Positions 56,701 through 64,000 of a stretch of DNA of 64,000 bases are shown here, one piece after another. The stretch covers positions 186,001-250,000 of the forward strand of contig QEYB01000588.1 of assembly GCA_017562135.1 (NCBI GenBank), given 5' to 3'. The position numbers were made by a program, and so were the translations under genes. Position 1 is the first letter of the stretch. Each line of letters starts with the position of its first letter. Below the pieces are notes generated by a model. That model did no database searches. It saw only the letters and a list, made by a program, of their open reading frames with translations, and was not told the origin of the DNA. Origin of the DNA: Dipylidium caninum (Eukaryota > Platyhelminthes > Cestoda > Cyclophyllidea > Dipylidiidae).

Positions 56701-59700
56701 CTTGCGACGCACTGGCGTCGTCCGACCCTTAGTCGTTTCGAGGAACCCGTCTTGGAGAAAAGATGGGGGGGCAGAGAGCGCCCCTCTGGAGGCGGAAACG
56801 CACCCGGTTGCGGATGTGCCCAAAGTCAGAATCAGGGCTTCTTCTTCGCCTCTTTATCCAATTCACTTCACTTTGCGGCAGTGGAATGCCACGTGCAGTG
56901 GGTGGATCAAAGTCGTTCGCTCGCATTTCGAATGCAGACAGTCGAGGTTGGTGAAGTTGGCGGGGGAGGGAGAGAGCTTAAGTCCGACGTCTTACACCTC
57001 TGCGAGTTGGGCAAATTGCGAAGTGCTTGGTGGACGCGCTATCTCCGTGTTCCATCGCCTTTTCCTCCTCTTCCGTCCAAGTAGACGATAGTCTGTCTGC
57101 AGATTGTTCTGACACGTGTAGACGCGATCCACCCTCTCACTTTATCAAGGCATTTAATCACTCCTCCCACCTCCGATCCACTCGTCTCAAATCACTTTGA
57201 CAGGTGAAGTACACTTGATGGATTTCCTCTCTTCGCGCCCCCAAATCGCAGGAATGAAATCACCTGGTGGAAGGCGCATGCTGCCTCTCCTACTCTCCGT
57301 TAAAAGTTGACTGCTGGAGGCAAGGAAACACCAGGACCACCGGCCGAAGGCGCCGCATTGCAAAGGCCACTTGCGGAAGGAACTGAGACAGCAGACTAGG
57401 AGTGGGTCTGCGTGGAGATGACACACAGAAGACTGCATGCCAACTCGAGGTTCTTCCTGCTTCCACGATGGCAGAGCACAAGAGGGCCTCAACGGTTGCT
57501 GTTCGAGTGTTGTCAAGTCGTCTTGAATGCATTCCGCAGTCGAATGCTCGCCGCTTCCAATCCACAACGAAGCTGATCATTTCACTTCAAAAGTCGCAGA
57601 CGGAGGCAAAATGCTTGCGCCAGAGGTGGTGTGGCCCGGATGACCTCGAAAAAGTGTCACGCGCGGGAGAAGACAAAAAGTGGGTTATTCGCAATCTTTC
57701 TGAGCTTGGCAACACGCGCAAATGGCACCAGGATTGTCGCTGAAGCCACAGTCAGGCGAGGAGTAAATCGGTCGTCAAGGAAGATTTTCACACCGCTCGT
57801 CTTGGCCGACCAAGAAGGTGGAGGAAGTGCCGGAAAGGGGGTGTTTAAGGCGTCAGGCGGGGGAAGAGAAGGAAGAGAAAGCACGAAGAGGAAGAAGACC
57901 ACGCACGTGAAGCGTGGATGACCTACCTGTCGTCCTGTTGGCAGTCGGTGCAGGCGGCCATGCTCTTGCACTGGCACCTCTCCCTGTACTCTCCTGCTCG
58001 AGCTCGTTCCAGGCCGCACAGAACACAACTGTTCATTTCCGCCGTCTTCTTGAATGGCTGCAATGGAACCACGTTAACTCGGTCACCTTCCGGTCAGCCC
58101 GACGCATACGTGGCAGGCGGCAAACGGCCGGACAGCCTCGCATAGCCAAGAGGAGGGTCAGGAAGGGGCCACACCGGGACCCGGGGCTCCGCAAAGAGGC
58201 CGCGAGCAAGTCCTACGGGACACCAGGGCAAATCTTTCGCCTATTTCTTGCCCCTCGGCGTCTTGATTACTCTCAGTTCAGTTAGTCGCCACGCCTGACG
58301 TCTACTGTATTTGTCGGAGCTACGGATGGAACGATAACCGGCCATAACTGACCGCCTCCGAGGAGATCCTCCCCCTACTTCAGTGAACTACGCATAGCCA
58401 CGAAGAGGCACGAGTCAGGCGCCCGTCGAAGGGGCAAGTAGCCACTGAGCTCAGAGCTACAAAGCGTAGTTTGGGCGTAGGCGAAGAAGCTTTGGCCCGA
58501 GTCCTCCTGAAACAACGGGGAAGTCTCAGAGCCATGTTGAATTGCCTCAGCTAGCACTGAGGCACTGATTTTGCGATGAGCACGAAGCGATGTGAAATGC
58601 GAGGCCTACCTCTTCTCCGCACTCTTCCACGACGGAGAACTACATTCTGTCATCGACATCCCCGAGGAAAGCACGAATGTTCAGTAAGTCGTGCAACCTC
58701 CTCGCCTCCAACTCTGGCGAGGCGAAAGGATGCCGCACACACCTCAGACGGGCTTGGCGCTACCCCGATGGACATGTAATCTTTTGAGACAGGAATGCGA
58801 GGGATTTTCGTCCCAAGACGCTCCACCTCTCGTCTTAATGAGGGTGAATTGCCGAAGACGTGGTCTGTCCTGCGGTAATAAAAGCCTAATCTTTGGCCAG
58901 ACAGATGCCTGGCCGGCAATGGTGCGGGGAAGCAAAGGCCCTCTGGAATTAGCGTTCCAAGCCTCGCGCATACCTCGGTATGTCCGACTTTTCTGAGCAA
59001 TGATCCATAAAATTACCTTCTGTAATGAAATTCGCAATGAGGGAGGACGTTCGCTCTCGCCTGGCGAGCGGAGGAAAGGCAGGAGGCGATGGCCAAATGC
59101 ACACCCGAGTTCTCCGTCCACTCAAAGGGCTCTTCAGTGTCGCCAGTCTTTAGTAAAGGCTACTTTTCAGCGTTGCGCAAATTTCTCCCCCCATTGGGAC
59201 AGGTGCACACGTGGGCAACACGCGGTGATCGTCTGGCAGATCAGGGGTCCTTTGGATGAACCCCGACGGCCTCTCCCCTCCCCAATTTGGCAGGCCTCGC
59301 CGACTTTGTGGTGTGCCGGGGAGGGTGAAGTGTTGAAAAGGCTCTCTCTGTGCGACTAGGTCTGCTGATATGCATCGGCGTGGGTGGAGTGATGCCAGAC
59401 GTTGATGTTTTGGCTTTTTCACCTCAACAATACCGACTCCCCTTCGAGGTGGGGGAAGGGGGGAAGGATTCCGATATGATCGCAGCCCGTGAATTACAAG
59501 ACAACCCTCAGAAGTCAAGTAAAAACTAAATTATGAATGTATCGCTGGCTGCTTGGTCGGTCGACAGCATCAACAGCATTCGGGGAGCGATTTACTTAGT
59601 CTAAGTGAACACTGGTGGAGGAATTAAGCCACGGGTCACGCGCCCTTGCGAGCTGACGGGTCATGCTCCGGCATGTCACCAAATGGACCGGGGAATTGTG

Positions 59701-62700
59701 TCTTCCTGCAACGCTCGATTGTATTTCTTGCGGGCTGTTCCCTCCTCCACGCGCGGTGACATGGCGACCCACTCGTCGGTGGTGGCGTCTGGCATCAGCA
59801 AGTCGCGTCGTTGGAAATCTGCCAGTGCGGCGGCGACCCCATGGTCCGCACACAAACGTGCGACATCTCTGTCACCGGCCGAGGCGAAGATGTGGGGTGA
59901 GGAGTTTTTATGGCCTCAAAGTGGACGCAGACCCATAAAGTCCCGGGGTGGCTCGGATTTGCTCTCTGGTTAGTCCAAAGGTCTACTTCGCTTCCCCCCT
60001 CTTGGCACGGCGAGTCACCAAGGCGGTCGCCCCAAGTGAACATACCCGGACGTAGGTCATGTAGACGTCGACGACGAGGATGCTGCTGATCGACATGACT
60101 TCTGAGCTTATGGCGGTTATCATTGAGCTGATGATGACAAAAGGTCGAGTAGCACCGTGCCAAAGTGGGCAAAGAGGAAGTCCACCACAGAATAGACCAT
60201 CAAACCTTTAAGGGAAGCATTGAGAAAGTAGAAAAGATTATCTTTTAAGGCGACAATAGCCACTGACACACCTTTCTCTTAAGAAAAGCCTCCCCTGTCA
60301 GCAGATTTCACCGAAAACTTAAGGGAGTTGGGCAGAAAATCGCCCTAAAGGAGCCCGGTCCATGGCAGATGCCCAAAAGTGGGATTTCTCCAGCTCGCTG
60401 GTCGCAGTCACATTGTCTTGTCGGGCAGTGAGGGTTCCCTGTGCCTTCGACACATGAACCGCGAGCTTTGAGTCGGGAGGCGGCAGTGGTCAAATTAGGC
60501 AAATCGCAAAGATTTCTAAATGAAGGTCTTTGTCCTCCTCGCTGTCAAATTCGATTTGACGGATGCGGTGGATAAATTGCATTTTTGGCACTCAGCTCGC
60601 CCAACTTCCCCCTCTCACTGCAATTCACCTCGCAACGCTTCCACCAGACCAGTGGAAACAGCCTGTCCAGCGTGGTGTTCTCCGCACAGCACAATAACCT
60701 CTTCCCCCTCCTCCTCCCCCTGCTCCTCCTCATCTTCGCTAAGCCTTCGGCAATCAAGAATAGGGCAAATGTGACACCCACTCCCCTGGGCCGCCGCTTA
60801 GCGAAGAGGCGGGTACGAACAGTCTCGTTCTGTCTTAATTCCCCCCGGTTTCATATTAGTAGGAAGGTTTTTAAAGGCTCCTCAAGCGCGGAGGGCATTC
60901 ACTCGGAGTAACTACTTAATTGTCGACGCGGGCCGTTGCGGAGGGGAAGATCGGCGCCAGGTAGAGAGGGGCAAATTAAGACAGTCTCTCCTCCCCACCG
61001 CCGTATTAATGACCACGGCGGTGGGGAGGGAGGGCGGCGGTCGGGAGCGCTGACTTACCCAGGCGTTCCATGGCCGGGGAGAGCATAACTTGGCCGTAGC
61101 TCATGTTGAGAGCCAAGTAGCCGAGGCCGCAGGCCGTGCCGAGGACGGTGCCGACGGGGAAGAAGAAGAATCCACCGGCGAGGAGGTTGAAACCGCCGGT
61201 CTCGGGCCCCGAATTCATCACGCCTTGCCAGTAGGACTGATTCAGTACCATGTACACCATGTACACTGGAAGGCAGGGAACACCTCCTTAGACGGTGGTT
61301 TACGAGGCCCCCAAAATCCCTACTGCGGTGTCAACCGCCGGACACAGGCTAATTTACTTCTGGCTCAATCGCCTCCCTACGGGCAAGGAAGTGGGTGATG
61401 AGGAACGCGTGTTGGGAGGGGGAGAGCTGGACCTACCTCCAAGTGTCTCGAGAGAGTGGAGGATGGCTTGAGGGGAGCGGAAGGAGAGAACTGGCGTTCT
61501 GCCGTTTCGTACTCGTTGACACGAAGTCAAGGTGATAATTCTCTGCCAACTCCCTAGAAAAGTGTACACTCTTAGACGCATTGCTGCATTGGGAAAAGAG
61601 AAGAAGGGGGGGGGGAGACCGAGGGACCATCTTGTCTTTTGAGTGGCCACCTTCATTTCCCCCTCTCCTCGTCCCACACTCGAGCTCAGGGGCTTTTGAC
61701 CGGCTGCGCGACAGGTGAGAAGTGCGGCGGCCGGAAATGTCAACGCGGTGGCACCGAGGTGTCAGGCGGCAAGACGAACCGCCTGGCCGAAAGCAGGTGG
61801 CGTCAGCGTCGCCCACGCCTTCTTCGGACACCCCAACTCACTCCTGGGTGGGGTGTTGAGGTGGCTCGCACTGACAACAGTGACTCTTCTTCATGCCTCC
61901 ACTTTCGCTCGCCCCGGACACGGCTTTCTGTTCACTTTCCCCACTGAGGCACACCACCACCCTGCCGGTGGTGGTGGGCCGTGATTTGGTTAATCTGGCA
62001 GAGAGGCGACGCAAAAACGGCGCGGCTGAATTTTACATTTAATGTCGCAGACCAGGCAGACCGGTAACCTTTGTCCCGAATGTTAAAATGAGTACTTGGA
62101 AGGTTGGTGGCACGGATGAGCTCTGGAGTGCCGCCCCCACCTACCGAGGGGATAGGGGCTGTTGCTGAGGAAGACGGCGTCTCCTATGAGCACCACCGTG
62201 AAGACCAACAGGGTGGTGATGATGTAGGAGTTGTTGAATACGCTGGAGATGCCACCGAAGGCGAGTGCGACCGCAACAGAGAAGAGGATTGTCGCCAGGA
62301 GCAGCTCCTTGTTCGCGGTGGAGGCGGACTTCATCAGGGTGACCAGATAGCCTGCACCGGGGGGGGAGGGAGAGAATGTGACGGAAATGAGAGGTCAACC
62401 CTTATTCCTTTTGCGTCTATTCACTCTTCCTGCGCAAAAATGACCTTCCGAGTGAAGATTGCCGCTTTTTAACAGGTGAAGTACGCATTCGTGACTGCTT
62501 TGCAGGTCGCCTTTTTACGTGGCATTTGCTGCCACCGTGTCATCTGTCATCTACTCGTACAGTCAGAACATTTTCCTCCTGGAAATTTCTATTCAGTCTG
62601 TGAGGACGCTTCTTAACTCTTGAGTTCTCACCAGCGTCTACTCCAGACGCATCATCGGGTAAAGTCGAGTGGTCTCCGTGACTGTCGACCGTCTCTCTTC

Positions 62701-63199
62701 TTTCCCGGGCACCATTCAAACGAGTGGGCGAAGATGCCTTCCGACACTGGGGAAGACCACGCTAAACCGTATGGGAAAGGCACAGGTACACTTCCTCTGG
62801 AGGACGAAGGCGTGGAAACTTTTGTGTCAACTTCGACAGTGTCATGACGATGATTTCAGCTGGAGAGGAGTGGCCTCTCTGTCCTGCCCATGCTCCCACT
62901 TTGACTTAGCTTAGTTTGAAAAGTCTCCCATTTGACGAGACGAGAAACAACTGGTTCTTCATTGAACAGCTCTGGAATGGGGACTCACGCGAGCAGATTT
63001 CGCAAATGATGCCGAAGTTCATGAGGAGGGCGCAGACACAGAAGAGGCAGTGTACTCGAGCGCCAAATCGGGTGCGCACCACCTGGAGGAAGGTCCTCGC
63101 GCCCGGCGCCTTGGTCTTCAGCTCCATGGCCAGAGGCGCCATCGCTGTGATGGCCACGCACGCCGCCAATGAGTGGAAGTAGGCGCCGCTCACACCGTT
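50608..63199 (-). CDS. DUR3-like urea/Na+(H+) symporter, SLC5/SSS family (spliced gene model, N-terminus beyond window)
   Basis: Eleven exons with compatible phases encode about 606 residues of a DUR3-type sodium:solute symporter, a plasma-membrane carrier for urea in fungi and plants and in those invertebrates that have it. Landmarks in order are NGVSGAYFH; KTKAPGARTFLQVVRTRFG; the GGISSVFNNSYI helix; the family signature NQSYWQ followed by TACGLGYLAL; and SSEVMSISSILVVDVYMTYV. After these come a cytoplasmic Cys-rich loop (SCVLCG..CQCKSMAACTDC), CGSAVGGVYFAFFWPR, WEKTRSIDDPLRPWSE, and two final helices with a basic tail. About 70-80 N-terminal residues (first helices) are missing and should lie beyond 64000. 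Exon 5 carries a one-base frameshift. Two segments usual in the family, before NQSYWQ and before exon 9, are short. Transport of urea itself is inferred. Confidence 0.85.
50881..50912. repeat. Perfect 8 bp tandem repeat (four units)
   Basis: Four exact copies of GACCGCCC in the last intron of the DUR3-like gene. There are no spacers, so it is a simple tandem repeat. Confidence 0.95.
51518..51710 (-). CDS. DUR3-like, exon 10
   Basis: Acceptor GCGTTTGAAG precedes 51710; donor ATC|GTAAGC. The start AGACC completes the codon left in phase 2 by exon 9. It encodes RDLGIRNAHLLAGGRPRLDD and a hydrophobic helix ILTYTILLLAVLYVVILPAI. A competing AG at GGCAG further in would break the frame, which decides this start. 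Confidence 0.85.
52998..53175 (-). CDS. DUR3-like, exon 9
   Basis: Acceptor CCGGCACACAG precedes 53175; donor AG|GTAGGT. It encodes SGLDWRGGGTMGTIVAGALV, a helix VIFTLCTTRPLSEEEALEVW, and the family hallmark TRSIDDPLRPWSETYS. Compared with relatives, the stretch between the preceding helix and this one seems about 20 residues short, so a small exon may be missed in the 1.7 kb intron upstream. Confidence 0.85.
54923..55088 (-). CDS. DUR3-like, exon 8
   Basis: Acceptor TTTCAG precedes 55088; donor A|GTAAGT. It encodes VSMLDLSHCLGIVCGSAVGG, VYFAFFWPRVTSAAVI and a helix ending AALIAAYL, two consecutive membrane segments near the C-terminal half. Confidence 0.85.
56129..56291 (-). CDS. DUR3-like, exon 7
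   Basis: Acceptor TTTGCGCCTAG precedes 56291; donor CAG|GTTTGT. It joins exon 6 in phase 2 to read DDRDQKLAHLAVNFRAKCSI, then HGDYRRYIERTKTVRTY and a membrane helix AVYIVLASFICASVLLEIM. Its KCSIH may extend the Cys-rich loop of exon 6. Confidence 0.85.
57927..58057 (-). CDS. DUR3-like, exon 6 (Cys-rich cytoplasmic loop)
   Basis: Acceptor GGTTCCATTGCAG precedes 58057; donor AG|GTAGGT. The 131 bp encode PFKKTAEMNSCVLCG, ERARAGEYRERCQCKS and MAACTDCQQDD. The C-x2-C, C-x-C and C-x2-C pairs resemble a small metal-binding module and, as I recall, occur in invertebrate DUR3-like proteins. Confidence 0.85.
60046..60205 (-). CDS. DUR3-like, exon 5 (contains frameshift)
   Basis: Acceptor CCCTTAAAG precedes 60205; donor CGG|GTATGT. 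The first part, in phase with exon 4, reads GLMVYSVVDFLFAHFGTVLL. The second part, in phase with exon 6, reads VIISSMITAISSEVMSISSI then LVVDVYMTYVR. The two are in different frames: the exon is 160 bp where 161 would be in frame. The break falls at the four-base A/T run 60139-60142. As it stands, translation stops at 60120-60122. Confidence 0.8.
61059..61265 (-). CDS. DUR3-like, exon 4 (NQSYWQ signature)
   Basis: Acceptor CTGCCTTCCAG precedes 61265; donor G|GTAAGT. It encodes VYMVYMVLNQSYWQG, NLLAGGFFFFPVGTVLGTAC, GLGYLALNMSYGQVML and SPAMERLG. The NQSYWQ block and the following glycine-rich helix are the strongest family evidence in the gene. Confidence 0.9.
61437..61466 (-). CDS. DUR3-like, exon 3 (30 bp microexon)
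   Basis: Acceptor CGCTCCCCTCAAG precedes 61466; donor G|GTAGGT. Only 30 bp, phase 1 to phase 1, encoding AILHSLETLG, which would take the place of the xVYDxLxxxG stretch of relatives. It keeps the frame between exons 2 and 4, and leaving it out also keeps the frame, so it could be alternatively included. Confidence 0.55.
61952..61976. repeat. GC-rich hairpin
   Basis: Arms CACCACCACC and GGTGGTGGTG with a 5 nt loop, inside an intron of the DUR3-like gene. Confidence 0.7.
62145..62351 (-). CDS. DUR3-like, exon 2
   Basis: Acceptor CCCGGTGCAG precedes 62351; donor G|GTAGGT. It encodes YLVTLMKSASTANKELLLAT, ILFSVAVALAFGGISSVFNN and SYIITTLLVFTVVLIGDAVF followed by LSNSPYPLG. These are two membrane helices around the GG..(S/T)xF motif that family members share. 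Confidence 0.85.
62989..63199 (-). CDS. DUR3-like, exon 1 of those visible
   Basis: Acceptor CTTCCGGTGCAG precedes 63199; donor C|GTGAGT. It encodes NGVSGAYFHSLAACVAITAM, APLAMELKTKAPGARTFLQV, VRTRFGARVHCLFCVCALLM and NFGIICEICS. The GVSG..FH start, the KAPGA.TFL loop and RxRFG are family hallmarks. It begins in phase 0, so an upstream exon with the first helices is required. Confidence 0.9.
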
Positions 63200-64000
63200 C
63201 TGCACCGGAAGGCAGAGCAGAGCGTTAATTTCCGCCGCGTCACCCACTGCGTGACAATTCGACGCAGAACACGCTTTAGATGCCAGCACCCCCTCTCCTT
63301 CGACCTCGCGCCAGGCAGAGTGTAGGAAAAGCTCTGAGGCCCCAACACTTTGGCCGCCTCCCTTGCAAGGCTCCGAGAGCTCAGATCCGCCAAGCTCCAG
63401 TGGGACTATTTTCGTTTGGTGGAAGCAGACCAATGTCCACGGCTCCCCGTCCTCCGTCGCCAATGAGAGGCCGATCACGGAGGGGAGCCCATCCTCGTCT
63501 ACGTAAACAAGTTGCGGAGGTTGATCCTACCAGAGAACCACTGCTTGTCTCCCGAGTGTCTCGCGACTCTGCTCTCCAAGCTCGGCACATTGGAGCGGTC
63601 GCATCATGTGCCATCCCCCATTGCAGGTAGATTCACTGCATTAACCTGTGGGGGAACCGGTTTTACTCGCCCTGGAGCCCCAAAAGCCATTGCAATGCAT
63701 GGAAGATAATTCCAGAGGTCTCCTCCTCCTCTTTGTTACCTGACTGCCAGGGGAATACCGACGGTAAATCGAGGTGAGGCGCTTTCCTGCTCCTCGACTG
63801 ACAGTGACGAGGTGAGGAATGTAGTGCGTAGCCGGCCAAGGCGGCAGCAGGACGAGGTGAGAGCCGTGAAACTCAGCCTGTTAGTGATTAATGACGACTT
63901 TAGCAGTGCAAGAATTCATCGAAAGAAGAGCCATCGAAGGAACAAATTAGATGTTGACGCATTTCCAGCAGACGTTGTGGAAAACGGCTTTCTTATACTC
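63200..64000 (-). other. Probable intron of the DUR3-like gene
   Basis: No exon encoding the N-terminal helices (with the expected aromatic WTWAATxLQSS-like segment) was found. Nothing else recognisable. Confidence 0.55.

Larger units (their letters stand above)
50782..62988 (-). other. Introns of the DUR3-like gene
   Basis: Ten introns separate the exons listed here. They range from 171 bp (61266-61436) to 2.0 kb (58058-60045). All begin GT and end AG. They contain simple repeats and hairpins but no nested gene that I recognise. Confidence 0.75.

Noticed and set aside
63381..63614. GLLPPNEN on the - strand, resembling a mariner block
   Set aside because: Only eight residues match and the flanks do not continue the family pattern.

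Overview
This 64 kb window is eukaryotic. Coding sequence is sparse and sits in short exons with GT..AG splice sites and matching intron phases, separated by introns of 0.17 to 16 kb. I recognise three spliced genes. They are the 3' end of a cystinosin-like lysosomal transporter (+ strand), a two-immunoglobulin-domain Dpr/ZIG-8-like surface protein (- strand), and most of a DUR3-like urea symporter of the SLC5/SSS family (- strand). A Dpr-like protein together with an animal-type DUR3-like symporter points to an invertebrate bilaterian. Long introns, mixed base composition and degenerate mariner copies would fit a lophotrochozoan such as a large-genome flatworm, but the species is a guess.

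Layout. 1-5.1 kb: no exon recognised; holds one copy (817-1484) of a 0.67 kb repeat. 5.1-21.6 kb: the last two cystinosin exons, 5102-5219 and 21307-21503, separated by a 16.1 kb intron. That intron holds the inverted partner of the repeat (13281-13950), a diverged direct repeat (6137-6417) and a decayed mariner transposon (20225-21235). 21.6-38 kb: rather GC-rich, no recognisable cellular gene, at least two more mariner relics, a tandem duplication and hairpins. 38-44 kb: four exons of the Dpr-like gene, most of it in an AT-rich block. 44-50.6 kb: no gene recognised. 50.6-63.2 kb: eleven exons of the DUR3-like gene; its N-terminal exon or exons must lie beyond the right edge. 63.2-64 kb: presumably its intron.

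The three genes do not form a pathway. The point most worth checking is a one-base frameshift in an otherwise well-preserved DUR3-like gene, at a run of four A/T bases (60139-60142). Others are a 30 bp microexon in that gene, its cysteine-rich cytoplasmic loop, the young inverted repeat pair around the cystinosin exon, and the unresolved C-terminus of the Dpr-like gene. I found no clear new multi-gene system. All exon calls come from reading splice sites and comparing with family features by eye; no search was run.
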